Origin: Lepus europaeus
Lineage: Eukaryota; Chordata; Mammalia; Lagomorpha; Leporidae
Direction of reading: 5' to 3'
Length of the DNA: 64,000 bases
Assembly: GCF_033115175.1 (NCBI RefSeq)
Contig: NC_084838.1
Span: forward strand, 39,039,468-39,103,467
Shown here: positions 24,445 to 35,729 of the stretch, in pieces
Numbering within the stretch: position 1 is the stretch's first letter
Layout of the letters: every line of letters starts with the position of its first letter
Notes under the pieces: generated by a model
What the model was told of the DNA's origin: nothing
Database searches by the model: none
The model's input: the letters and a program-made list of their open reading frames with translations, nothing else
Made by a program: the position numbers and the translations under genes

Positions 24445-24785
24445 GCCGGCGCCGTGGCTCAACAGGCTAATCCTCCGCCTTGCGGCGCCGACACACCGGG
24501 TTCTAGTCCTGGTCGGGGCACCGATCCTGTCCCGGTTGCCCCTCTTCCAGGCCAGCTCTCTGCTGTGGCCAGGGAGTGCAGTGGAGGATGGCCCAAGTGT
24601 TTGGGCTCTGCACCCCATGGGAGACCAGGAGAAGCACCTGGCTCCTGCCATCGGAACAGCGCGGTGCGCCGGCCGCAGCGCGCTACCGCGGCGGCCATTA
24701 GAGAGTGAACCAACGGCAAAGGAAGACCTTTCTCTCTGTCTCTCTCTCTCTCTCACTGTCCACTCTGCCTGTCAAAAAAAAAAAA
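24445..24785 (+). mobile_element. CSINE type B, young subgroup, with TSD
   Basis: Full length; aagaatggca at 24435-24444 and 24786-24795. It shares diagnostic bases (gcaccgatcctgtcccgg, gcgcgctaccgcggcggcc) with the copy at 52578. Confidence 0.96.
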
Positions 24786-24860
24786 AAGAATGGCATCTAG
24801 CAGCCACTCAAATACACTACAGATCCTTGAAAGGTCAATTCACAGAGACAACCACGAGTC

Positions 24861-24902
24861 GCCTCATCGCTGTTGTCCATGGCCTCATCGCTGTTGTCCA
24901 TG
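24861..24902 (+). repeat. Exact tandem duplication of 21 bp
   Basis: The unit starting gcctcatcgctgttgt occurs twice back to back (24861-24881, 24882-24902) with no mismatch, in otherwise single-copy sequence. Confidence 0.95.
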
Positions 24903-25139
24903 GTTATCAGATTCTCCAAGTTCACGGCCGGTATAGTTTTCTTACTGCAAACTTATCTGGAGGTGGCTGCGATTTTATTTTGTTCACTTAGGATGTTAAA
25001 CAACAATACCTAATACCACTGACCAGCCAACAAAAAAGTGCACCCCAACACCACCCAAAAGAGAAAGGACATGCTCTCAGAATAAAGGAAACGGACTTCA
25101 GATTGCAAATATCTTGCTTTATTTAAAAATGCATCGCAG

Positions 25140-25475
25140 GGGGCCTGCACTGTGGCATAGTGGGTAAAGCCGCGGCCTGCAGTGCTGGCATCTCATATGG
25201 GCGCCAGCTCAAGTCCCAACTGATTCACTTCCGATCCAGCTCTCTGCTGTGGCCTGGGAAAGCAGTAGAAGATGGCCCAAGTCCTCAGGCCCCTGTACCT
25301 GTGTGGGAGACCTGGAAGAAGCTCCTGGCTCCTGGCTTTGGATCAGCGCAGCTCCAGCCATTGCAGCCAACTGGGGAGTGAACCAGCGGATGGAAGGCCT
25401 CTCTCTCTCTCTCCCTCTCCTTCGACCTCTGTGTAACTCTGATTTTCAAATAAATAAATAAATCTTTTTTTAAAA
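25140..25475 (+). mobile_element. CSINE type A with TSD
   Basis: Full length. Flanks aaaatgcatcgca / aaaatgcattgca differ by one base. Confidence 0.94.
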
Positions 25476-25750
25476 AAAATGCATTGCACTGTTTTCTATT
25501 TCCTCACTTGGAGAATGAGACCTGGAAACGCTTAAGGACAGACGCCGGCGTGGAAGCTGGCACTTGGGAACTGCCGCTGAACCCTGCTGCAACACCGCCG
25601 CGGTGGAGAGACGCTGGCCAGAAGCAGCTCCCCGCTGCCTGGTGGACGGGAGGCTGCTGTCTCATTCAGGCGAAGACTGGTGCCTCCAACCCTCAGGCCT
25701 GGTTTTGGCCCAGGGCCCTCCTTAAAGAAGCCCAACCCCTGTTTTCTTTT

Positions 25751-26445
25751 TTTAAGACTTTTATTTATTTATTTGAGAGGTAGCGTTACAGACAGAGAGG
25801 GAGAGAGAGAGAGAGAGAGGGAGAGAGAGAGAGAGAGAGATCTTCCATTTGCTGGGTCACTCTTTTTTTTTTTTTTCTTTGACAGGAAGAGTGGACAGTG
25901 AGAGAGACAGAGAGGTCTTCCTTTACCATTGGTTCACCCTCCAATGGCCACTGCGGCCAGCACGCTGCAGCCGGCACACCGCGCTGATCCCAAGACAGGA
26001 GCCAGGTGCTTCTCCTGGTCTCCCATGCGGGTGCAGGGCCCAAGCACTTGGGCCATCCTCCACTGCCTTCCTGGGCCACAGCAGAGTGCTAGACTGGAAG
26101 AGGAGCAACCGGGACATAATCCGGCACCCTGACTAGGACTAGAACCTGGTGTGCAGGCGCTGCAGGCGGAGGATTAGCCTATTGAGCCACGGCGCCGGCC
26201 TGGGTCACTCTTGAAATGGCTGCAACGTCAGAGCTGGGCCAATCAGAAGCCAGGAGCCAGGAGCTTCCTCCAGGTCTCCCACGTGGGTGCAGGGGCCCAA
26301 GGACTTGTGCCATCTTCTACTGCTTTCCCAGGCCATAGCAGAGAGCTGGCTCAGAAGAGGAGCAGCCAGGGACACAAACCGGCACCCCTATGGGATGCTG
26401 GCGCCACAGGCAAAGACAGCCTACTATGCCACAGTGCCATCCCTC
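25751..26445 (-). mobile_element. CSINE type A split by a type B insertion
   Basis: The reverse outer element occupies 25751-25864 and 26201-26445. Its tail side carries a long GA tract (25795-25840), and its head ends near gccacagtgccatccc. Confidence 0.93.
25865..26200 (-). mobile_element. CSINE type B nested in a type A copy, 12-bp TSD
   Basis: Identical tgggtcactctt at 25853-25864 and 26201-26212 delimit it within the outer element. Head gccacggcgccggcc at its right edge. Confidence 0.96.
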
Positions 26446-27052
26446 CCCAATTTATTTTGATGTGTGGCAGCAGCTCTCACACCCAAGCCCACCTCCCATA
26501 ATGTCTCTCCTGGACCAAGGTCCCCAGTCCTCTTAGCCAGTGCTTAAACCAGCAGATGACAGAGTGCTAAGCTACATTCTATGCCTTCCAGAAGTCTGGT
26601 TGCCATAAGGTAAAAATCATAGATATTTGGGAAGAGACCCTGTGAAAAATACACCTAGAAATTTCTTTCCCCAAGCTACCAGCTCAGAGAAGCAGGGAGA
26701 TTTATTTACTTATTGACCTTGGCAGGCGGGAAGACGGGCACCTGTGGATCCCCGGTTTCTAGGTGGCAGTTATACCACAGTCCCCTCCCTCACACCACTG
26801 GATCTCTGAACGATGCTAACTAAGGTCCTTCACTGGTGATATTCCATTACTAACCTTTCAGAGATTCGTGCTAGTAGTCTGTTTTCAACAGGAACTGTCA
26901 AACACCAAAATTACAACAAATCTTGTCTAAAGATCTCATTGGCTTTGGTTTGCAATCTTTGATTTGGGCAACAACTCATTCTATAAAATAGCATGAGTGT
27001 TCCAAGGAGCTGAGCAAAGGAGTTGGTTTCATAGGCAGAAAGGCAAGGGCTG

Positions 27053-27410
27053 GGGCTGGCTCTGTGGCACAGTGGATAGAGCCGCCGCCTGCAGTGCTGG
27101 CATCCCATATGGGTGCCAGTTCGAGTCCTGGCTGCTCTGCTTCCTATCCAGCTCTCTGCTGTGGCCTGGGAAAGCAGTAGGAGATGGCCCAAGCCCTTGG
27201 GCCTCTGCACCCACACTGGGGACTTGAAGGAGCTTCTGGCTCCTGTCTTCAGATCCATGCAGCTCCAGCCGTTGCAGCCAACTGGGGAGTGAACCAGCAG
27301 ATAGAAGACCTCTCTCTCTTGCTCTCTCTGTCTCTCTCTGTCTCTCTCTCTCTGCCTCTCCTTCTCTCTCTGTGTAACTCTGACTTTCAAGAAAATAAAT
27401 AAATCTTAAA
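27053..27410 (+). mobile_element. CSINE type A with CT-rich tail
   Basis: Full length: head ggggctggctctgtggcaca, CT tract 27310-27370, tail gaaaataaataaatc. Confidence 0.93.
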
Positions 27411-27899
27411 AAAAGAAAAAGACAATGAAAGGAAAAGGCTGAAGACAGTGATGACGGGAGCGAGGCAGGTTGGCTGTTTCAGTTGCTTTCCTGAGAGGGT
27501 TAAAACAGAGGAGCCTTCCTTCTTGGGTTAGCTCAGGTCGACTGGAATCTTCTGGGTTGGTTTTTGTTTGTTTGTTTAAACTGGCCTGTTTGAAAATTCA
27601 GTTTGACTAAGTGGTGCTTAGCACAGGTGACTCCATTCTGCTCTGGGGTGTTGGTCTGCTGGGACCCCAGTGCAGGAGCCTTGTCCAAAACCATGACCTC
27701 CCACCGTTTCATTTAACAGGACAAAATACATTAGTATGCTGTTCAATTTGCTTTGGCTATGATAGAAAACCTTGTAGAAACTGATCTAGATAAGACCATC
27801 TATTTCTTTGTTTTATAAAAGGCAGGCAGTAGACTGTTTAGGCTGATAGGGCGCTCCCACAATTCCGGGGACCCTGACTTGAGCCTTGGTGAATATGTG
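27411..27899. other. Single-copy sequence, no gene seen
   Basis: Leads into the GC-rich block at 27.9 kb. No repeat or exon is recognised. Confidence 0.45.
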
Positions 27900-28850
27900 G
27901 TTTTCTGTGTTGCGCTGCAGTGCGACCTCTGTGGCTGTAGCCATTGTATCTACAGTCTGGCCAGGCGGGAGGAGGACCGGCACAGACCAGCTCTCGCCTC
28001 TACTTGAAGACACCGCCCGGAAGTCACGCGTCACTTCCGTGGCCGGTCCTAACCACGGGGGACGCGGTGGTGGTGGTTTCCCAGGGAGGACAAAGCGGGA
28101 AGCCGTGGCTGGGAGATTAAGTAGCTGTGCGTGCCACCTGTGCGCGCGGTCGGACATACCCAGGCTGATCCAACCCCAGCGATCGGCTTGCTGAAAACCT
28201 GCTGAACCTGACGCCAGATCGTAAAGGCTTCCACATCTCCAACTCCCGAGGACAGGATGGGTGAAAACCACCAGTGGCCAAAGCTGAGACCCATGAAGGT
28301 ATCCCGGACTATGGTGACCGCTGCAAACAAACAAAGGGGCGTAGCTGCCATCTCCTGGCTCCGTGCTTCCATGAAGGAGTCCTTTCCAGCCTTTCTCAAA
28401 AATGTGGCTTTCTCGGATTCCAAATCCTGAGGCAAGTAAGTTGAGAAATCTAGAAAGCTGAGGAAAGCACTCCCCCATGAGAATTAAAACTCCACAGTCC
28501 ACACGGAGGCGCCGCCGGTGCAAAGGAATCCACTGGCACCAGCGCTACAGACAGTGCTGGGAATGCGGCTCGGAGTTCAGGCTGCTGGTCCCTGCGTGCA
28601 GGAGACCCACGGGCACCCCGCCATCCGCTGCGGCCTTGTCATCAGCACTAGCGCGCACCGTGTTGGCTCACAAAGGTTCGGGAGACAGCCGGTGTGTGCA
28701 TCTCTCCCCAGTGCCCCGTGGCAGCACACTGCTGGCGTGGCACCGGCCACAGCGGCAGCACGGACACCTCCCCGAGGAACACAGCAGACGCAGCCTGTGT
28801 TTCTTTCCAGGAGAGCAGCTTGACCAGCACACACGGGTCGTGTGTGCTCG
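27900..28850. promoter_or_regulatory. GC-rich single-copy block with inverted ETS-type sites; possible promoter
   Basis: A near-palindrome at 28018-28039 has CGGAAGT on its left and ACTTCCG on its right, around an ACGCGT core. Paired ETS sites of this kind are typical of CpG promoters, often bidirectional. On the minus strand an ATG near 27940 follows at promoter-like distance, in a frame that is open from 28523 to 27813. On the plus strand a 132-codon frame runs from 28477 to 28875 with an Arg-rich start. I recognise neither product. A retrocopy or lncRNA promoter is also possible. Confidence 0.35.
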
Positions 28851-29389
28851 TAGCCTGCTCTGCCTCTACTGGTAAGTCAGTTTTGCAAATAACATAAATA
28901 TTCGCTTGTACACGTAGGACACTTGTGCAAATCCCACGGGCGGTGCTGGAAAAAGTAACAAATGGTGGAGGCAAAATAAGTCCTTAAATAGACGATTTGA
29001 ATGTCACCAAAAAGTGATTCCATTAACCTTGCTGGTTATAATAACATTTTGTTATCCTTATTGGAAAATGGCCCGATAATGGTCAACAAGCATTTGAATA
29101 TTCACCCCCTACTGCAGGTCTGGGTAACAAGAGACAGCAAACAGCGGAAGATGTCAATGTGACTGCAGAGTTCTTTAACTTAAAGTCAGATACTGCTAAA
29201 ATCTGAATGGTCAAGAATATTGATTACAACACCAAAATCAAGACGAGGGTAAGTGGACCAAAAAATGTCATGATGGAAAGAGGGAAGGAGTGCAGAGATG
29301 ACCACTGGGCGGTAGTGGCCTTGGAGCTGACCTCGAGCACCAGTCAGCCTCTTGGTCATGGAGAACTCAGCGGAGGGAGACTCAGAATC

Positions 29390-29708
29390 AACTGGCGTAC
29401 TGGGTACAGCCACCGCCTGCAGTGCTGGCATCCCATATGGGCTCCAGTTTGAGTCCCATCTGCTCCACTTCCAATCCAGCTCCCTGCTAAGGTGCCTGGG
29501 AAAGCAGTGGAAGATGGCTCAAGTCCTTGGGCCCCTGCACCCACGTGGGAGACCTGGAAGAAGCTCCTGGCTCCTGGATTCAGATCAGCCCATCTCCGGC
29601 CGTTGCGGCTATTTGGGGAGTGAACCAGCAGATAGGAGACCTTTCTCTCTGTCTCTCCCTCTCACTGTCTATAACTCTGACTCTCAAATAAATAAATAAA
29701 ATCTTTTT
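29390..29708 (+). mobile_element. CSINE type A, head degraded
   Basis: The body is clear from 'gccaccgcctgcagtgctgg' to (aaat)n. The first ~25 bp are replaced by unrelated sequence. Confidence 0.88.
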
Positions 29709-29721
29709 AAACAAATGATAG

Positions 29722-30038
29722 GGGGTGGGCATGTGGCAGAGCAGATGAGGTCCCACTTGGGACTCCTGCATCCCACACTAGAGTGCCTGGTCCAGTCATG
29801 GCTCCGCTCCTAATCCAACCTCCTGCTGAAGCACACCCTGGAGGAAGCAGGTGATGGCTCAAGTGCTTGGGTCCATGTCACCCCCGTGAGACACCTGGAT
29901 GGAGTGACAGGCTTCTGGCCCAGCTTGGCCCAGCCCTGGCTGTTGCAGGCATTGGGAAAGTGAACGAGTAGATAAAAGTTTATCTGTCTCTGTTTCTCTG
30001 CCTTTCAATAAAATGAATATAAGTAGGTGAATCTTTAA
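29722..30038 (+). mobile_element. CSINE type C (old)
   Basis: 'gggactcctgcatcccacac' and 'gaagcacaccctggaggaag' mark the older form. It lies between a type A and a type B copy, all on the plus strand. Confidence 0.85.
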
Positions 30039-30050
30039 GAAAGATGATCT

Positions 30051-30394
30051 AGCCGACGCCGCGGCTCACTAGGCTAATCCTCCACCTTGCGGCGCCGGCA
30101 CACAGAGTTCTAGCCCTGGTTGGGGCGCCGGATTCTGTCCCGGTTGCCCCTCTTCCAGGCCAGCTCTCTACTGTGGCCAGGGAGTGCAGTGGAGGAGGGC
30201 TCAAGTGCTTGGGCCCTGCACCCCATGGGAGACCAGGAGAAGCACCTGGCTCCTGCCATCGGATCAGCGCGGTGCGCTAGCTGCAGTGTGCCAGCCGTGG
30301 CGGCCATTGGAGGGTGAACCAATGGCAAAGGAAGACCTTTCTCTCTGTCTCTCTCTCTCACTGTCCACTCTGCCTGTCAAAAAAATAAATAAAT
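30051..30394 (+). mobile_element. CSINE type B with 11-bp TSD
   Basis: Full length; aaagatgatct at 30040-30050 and 30395-30405. The tail is poly(A) grading into (aaat)n. Confidence 0.95.
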
Positions 30395-30405
30395 AAAGAT
30401 GATCT

Positions 30406-31289
30406 TTTAAATGTGTTATTACCTTTCAATTTTTAAATTGATTTTCATTTGATTATTTTGTATTAACATTGCTATATTTTTAACATTTTCCACATCCAAT
30501 GTCTATATCAGGTAAAGAAAATTTTTACATGATATTAAAATAATCGTGTCAAAATCTATTGGTTTGTAGTAATAATAAACCATAAAATCACTTTTTTTTA
30601 CAGAAAACTTCTGAAGTTTTAACATCATCCTACCACAGAAAATTATTATTCCTGTGGTCACTCATTATTATTTAAAACCATACAAAAGGAATGTTATGAA
30701 AAATATGTAACTTTGTGATTTCAGGAATGCCTGAGAATTCCCAGAAATTCCACATTCTCATTCCTGAATCCGGAACATTGGTCTCAACTAGAAATTTGGA
30801 AAATTCCTCTGGGTTACTGGCTATCAAATTTTTAAGCCACAAAAAAAATCCCTTTTTTTAAACAAGAAAAATCCCTTTTTTGTCAAACAAAATGTATCCT
30901 GGAAACAAAGATTAAAAAAGAGAGAGAGAGAGAGAGACGAAAATGAGCCTTTGGCTGAAGGAGACAGGGAATAAGGAAACGCGGTTGGGCCTTGATCTTG
31001 GCAGCCAGTTTTCCGAGTGGCCAGAGGTGGGGCCAGTCACCTTGGTGTGTAAGTCTTGGTTTCTTCGTCTGCAAACTCTGGCTACAGCCAGCTCTACTGA
31101 GCCCCGGCTTGTCACAGGGGCCCATGGAGCCGTGACACCCACGACGGAGTAAGAGCAGGTGTCAGCGTTGCCTTGCCAAGGTTCTGCACTGGTCTCTGGG
31201 GACACAGAGGGTCTGCAGTCCCTCTGGAGAGGACACACACACACTGGGTACAAGCCTGGCCAAGTGAGCCCAGCAGGTGACATGGGACG
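30406..31289. other. AT-rich then GC-richer single-copy sequence
   Basis: The first 500 bp are AT-rich with no open frame of note. A GA run lies at 30918-30936. A weak MIR-like phrase near 31030 was not called. Confidence 0.45.
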
Positions 31290-31665
31290 GAGAGCCCAGG
31301 CCCAACATCACATGCATATGTTCAAAGTGCAAAGTCCTAGATTAATGGTACTAAAGAGGGTGGCATTCGAGCCAATGGTGGGGTCCCAAGATGGGGCTTT
31401 TGGGAAGTGATTGGATTGGGTTAGGTCGCTAGGGTGGAGCCCTGGCATGGAATTACGATCCATTTGTAAGGAGAGACCACGCAGGTGTACAGGCTCCCTG
31501 TCTCTCTGCTTCCTTCTCTCCATGGGATCACTCCTCCACCATCCTCCAACCCTACCAGACACCAACGGGGTAAACCGAGGGGATCACCCAGTCTTAGACT
31601 GAGAACCTCCAAAACCGTAAGCCAGAATCTTCTCGGGGATGTGTGAGAGCAATGGGAAGCTGACT
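31290..31665 (+). mobile_element. MaLR-like LTR relic
   Basis: 'gatggggcttttgggaagtg', 'gctagggtggagccctgg', 'gagaacctccaaaaccgtaa' and 'gctgactagcacacctc' appear in the order of an old ERVL-MaLR type LTR (ggtgggg..ttgggaggtgattgg, ccagaacc..tgtgag). It is heavily diverged, and the family cannot be assigned by eye. Confidence 0.5.
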
Positions 31666-32712
31666 AGCACACCTCATCCCAGCCGCTCCCTTGGGATCTT
31701 GTCTCCACAAGAATCTGCCCCCTGTTAAGGGCTTCAAGATGCAAACGAAACCTTGGTTTAAAATCTAGTCACTCCAGCTGGTCGACATGGGCAGCGCAAC
31801 AGAAAATTTCATCCCTCACATGGAAGTTGGGGATGACACAGAGGGGGGTGGGGATTATGCGGAAGCTGGAGCTCCCAGAAATGGGGGCCAGAGCGCTGCG
31901 GGTCAGTCTGAAAGTGCCATCAAACGTGAGAAGGTCGCCAGCGACACCAGCTTCCCTCTGACGACTAGAACTTCTGCCTGTCAAAAGCCAGGGGGGCCTG
32001 AGCCGTGCTCTCTTCTCCCCTGGACATCCATGGCTGACCCAGCAGGAGGACGCAACTTTGGCCGCACCCATGCACCCCGTGTGTCCTTGCTAAGTGGGGC
32101 CCTAGCAGCTCTCAGGCCAGGGAAGCCTTTGTGCAAAGAACAGTTGTTTGTCCTGGAACGGCCATCGGCCAGCTGGGCCATCGGCCAGCTCACTTTCCCT
32201 AACCTTTGTACGAGTGTCTTAAGGCACTATGACAAGTCGGGAAAACACAACGGCAGGCTTGCTCAACTAAGGGCCCACGGGACAGAAGCTACAGGGTCGA
32301 AAGCAATCTCCTCCCCGCAGCCCGTCCCCACTGAGGCCATCTTCTGCTTCTAGACTTGCTCCTGTGTCACAGAAGCTCACACACAGAAGAGGGGACTTCG
32401 AAAAGTCCATGAGAAACTCGCGTTATGTGTTAGTGCCATTTTTCACGCACTTTGAGGCCCCTCACGTCTGTAATTCAGGTTTTTGTTCTATTTTTGTTTT
32501 CTTGGCGATGATGCTTTTTTTTTTTTTTAAATAAGACCACCCTGTCACTTGCTGCTTTTTTCTCTATTTATAGTGAGTCGTTCCCAAGTCAGTACATCTC
32601 TGTAAGGGCCACCTATTATTTCACTTTGCGGAGGTCTCATAATTTCTTCATCTATTTTCCCATTAATGATGCTTGGATCTTCATAATATTTTACCATTAA
32701 AAATAATACTGC
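31666..32712. other. Single-copy sequence, no gene seen
   Basis: A 188-codon plus-strand frame (31787-32353) crosses it but has no recognisable domain. A duplicated 15-mer lies at 32160. Confidence 0.45.
32160..32190 (+). repeat. Tandem duplication of 15 bp
   Basis: ggccatcggccagct occurs twice, separated by one base. Confidence 0.85.
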
Positions 32713-32969
32713 AGGGTCTGGCGCTGTGGTGTAATGGTTAAAGCCACCATCTGCGGTGGTGGCATCCCATGTGGGTGCCAGTTTGAGTCCCAGCTGCTCC
32801 ACTTCTGATCCAACTCCCTGCTAATGCACCTGGAAAAGCAGTAGAAGATGACCCACATCCTTGGGCCCCTGCACCTGCGTGGGAGCCCTGGAAGAAGCTC
32901 CAGGCTCCTGGCTTCGGATCAGCCCAGCTCTGGCTGTTGCAGCCATCTGGGGAGTGAACCAGCAGATGG

Positions 32970-33018
<49 letters not shown>

Positions 33019-33048
33019 GTAACTCTGACTTTCAAATAAATAAATCTG
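32713..33048 (+). mobile_element. CSINE type A
   Basis: Full length with about 40 bp of (CT)n and tail ctttcaaataaataaatctg. It borders a GA microsatellite and is the last C repeat before the SINE-free interval. Confidence 0.93.
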
Positions 33049-33052
33049 AAAG

Positions 33053-33083
<31 letters not shown>

Positions 33084-33104
33084 AAGAGGAAAGGAAAGAA
33101 AGTG
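33049..33104. repeat. GA-rich microsatellite
   Basis: (GA)n with AAAG interruptions begins at the tail of the C repeat at 32713-33048 and probably grew from it. Confidence 0.85.
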
Positions 33105-33424
33105 CCAGACCAGCCCACCTGGGGCACTCGGCTGTCCCCTGCAAGCCTGCGCAGAGTGTGCATGGCTGGTCTCTGTCTCCCGCTGTGTCTGCCTCTGTGG
33201 ACCTGGCAAAGCACAATGACCCTTTGTACTACTTGGAACCAGTGGTTTCCTTTAAGGAAGGTGCACGTCCGGAAAACGCTATGTCAAGGCTTCCTGATCC
33301 CAGAATGAAGCCTGTTCCGGAGAGAAGCACCACCCTGGTTTCCAGGCCAGGAAATGCGGAGGAAGAGCAGGGTGGTGGGGAGGGACGCCTCTTCTCCCTG
33401 CCCCCTCCTGGAGTACGATCCAGC

Positions 33425-33500
33425 ATCTTGACACTTCTTCATGTCCTCTGTGCAACCAGGGAAACTGAGGCCCAGCCAGTTAGTGGAGAGTGGAGAGAGG
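33425..33500 (-). mobile_element. MIR (reverse), short
   Basis: 'caaccagggaaactgaggcc' followed by 'cagccagttagtggagag' is the MIR core in reverse; nothing else of the element is clear. Confidence 0.4.
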
Positions 33501-33848
33501 ACTAGCCCTCTCCACTGTGTGCAGTGGGCTGCGAGGGGGCAGAGCAAGCTCCCCCAGTCCTTTGCCCTGGGGTGGAGCTGCGGGGGAGCCCCAGGAGGCC
33601 AAGGGCAGGCAGGATCCATCGGGAGGTGAGGCGCCTTTTTCTCTGCAGGTGCAAAGCCTTCAGGAGGCCTGCGGGGGCTGGCTCAGGGTTGAGGTCTGTC
33701 CACCCAGACTCCACCCTCAACACACGGCGGTGGTGCCCAAGAAAGTCAAAAATGTGGGTGGGGGCAGGGTCAGCAAGGACTGTGCCCAGCTGAACCTGGG
33801 GCTTCCTTCCTCCTGACACCATGAAATGGCTAAGAGCGGCAAGAGCAC

Positions 33849-34062
33849 CTCAGCCAACACACACACACATATACACCACACACCCTGCACACTCACACTG
33901 ACACTCACATGCCACAACATAGACGCTCACACACAGTCATACCACACACACCCTGCGCACTCACACTCCACACCTGTCACACACACCACTCACACTCACA
34001 CACTCCACACGCGTCACACACACCACCCCCATGCTCGGACTCGTTCTCACACACACATGGAT
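33849..34062. repeat. CA-rich minisatellite-like tract
   Basis: Irregular repeats of acac, cactcaca and caccacacaccctg run for about 210 bp on the plus strand. Several longer units recur (caccctgcacactcacact / caccctgcgcactcacact). Confidence 0.85.
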
Positions 34063-35729
34063 TATCGGCCTGGAGCTCTGATTGACCTAGCTGTTCTGTG
34101 TTGTCATTTGCTGACTCCAGCATCCCTGCTCCCTGGCCCCACAGTGTTCTAACCCCGCTTGCTCCCGCCATCCTGTCCCTTCTGCAGCTGCTCCCCTGGG
34201 CCCCGCCCTTGCCACCTTCGCTCTGCCCGGCTTCCCCCGACCCCACGAGGGGCTGCCTCGGGCACCTCCTCCCCCACGTCTGCCATGAGGCCACCTCTCC
34301 CAGCTCTTGGGTGTGCCTGTGGGGACCCACATGGCAGGCCACAGGGGCTGCCCTGGTTGTTGTCCACCACCCAAAGACCTGCAGGCCACGCGTGGCAGGA
34401 AGCGCTTCCCTCGGGGTCTGGCTGTGTTCCTTCTCACGCCAGGCCCAGCTGAGCCGCTTACTCCCTGGCCGGCACTGCCCCTGACCCAACACTCTCCCGG
34501 GACTGTCCTTGTTGATGTCCCTTCCTTCTCTTCTTCAAGCCCAGCTCCTCCTCCAGGGTGTGTTATCCGGAGTTCACTGAGGGCTGGGGCCATGTCAAGG
34601 CGACCCCACGCACCCTGGCAGGACCCGGTACACAGGCAGTCTTGGGTTGGTGTTTATTGAATAGAGGCGTGAATGACTCAGTAAGAGAATGAGTGATGGG
34701 GCGAATGAATAAATGCACAGGAAGTTCGACTGAGTGAGCACGTGCAGGGCGGGGCAGGGGGCAGGTGGACGGGTGAGAGGGGAGGTGGCGAGGTGGGCGG
34801 CAGGTAGACGTGGGCATGGATGAGCAGGTGTCCAAATGCAGAAACCTCAGAGCGAGGCCAGGCCCCTCCACTGCGCGGTTCTCACAGTCCTGGGATTCAG
34901 CCTGCAGACCCGTCCTGGGTGAACCCAGGCAGGGACGCGGCCATGCAGTACAGGGGTAGGCACTCTGGGCTGGGCCCTGAGACTCCTTCCGTGTGAAGGG
35001 CGCCTGACCTGGAGCACAGCTCCTACTGCTGCTGCAGGGGCAGAGGGGGCCGAGGTCCCACGCAGCTGTCTCCCCCAACCTGGAGCTCCTGGGCCCCAGC
35101 ATTTCTTTGTGTCTGAAGATGGCCACTCGCCTCTGACCACTCAGGGTGCCCCTGAGAACATGACGCTACTGAATTCCTATGGCGGTGGGCGCCCCAGGCC
35201 CCCACCCAGGAAGGACTTCAGGGCCTGCCTGGCCTGCAGCAGTCAAAGCCAGGGGGGTTAGTGGGGAAGGCACGCAGAGAGAAAGGCGGGGAGGCCAAGG
35301 GCCTGCCTGACGCTTGGGCTTCTTCCTCCAGCCCCTCCCGTGCGGATCCCTGGGACACACGCTGCACCCACCCGGGTCTCAGCCTGCCAGAGTCCCCTTC
35401 TGCCAGTCTCCGGCCTCCCTGGAGCCGGTTCCCTCCCACACACATGCACAAGGCTCTGGTGTCAGGTGCAACCAGAACATGTTCTCTGAGCCCTCCCCAA
35501 CTGTGCAAACCCCACCCCTCTTTCTCCATCAGCTAGACTCTCTCTGCCCCCTCCTCCCCTGTGGCAGCCACACAGCAAGGCATCCCTAGAGACCAGAGCC
35601 CTTCTTGGGCTCAGACCTGCCCCTCTCAACAGGAAGTCCCCAGAGAGCCACAGGGCAGGGCTGGATGTACAGGTGAGCCAGGAGCCTCCTAATTTTGCAC
35701 CTCACATCCAAACTCTTTCAATACGCACC
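34063..35729. other. GC-rich repeat-free sequence downstream of SPAAR
   Basis: No C repeat is seen. Frames up to 187 codons occur on both strands, as expected for GC-rich DNA. A tttattgaat motif near 34652 gives AATAAA on the minus strand and could serve a longer SPAAR transcript. Confidence 0.45.

Noticed and set aside
24412-24756. Open frames up to about 115 codons in and across type B C repeats (same pattern at 10976, 16603, 18063, 22819, 30110, 44906, 49421, 52486)
   Set aside because: The same peptide phrases (for example GAGPKHLGHPPLHS, MAQVLGPCTPWETRRSTW) recur at every copy, so they are translations of the SINE, not genes.
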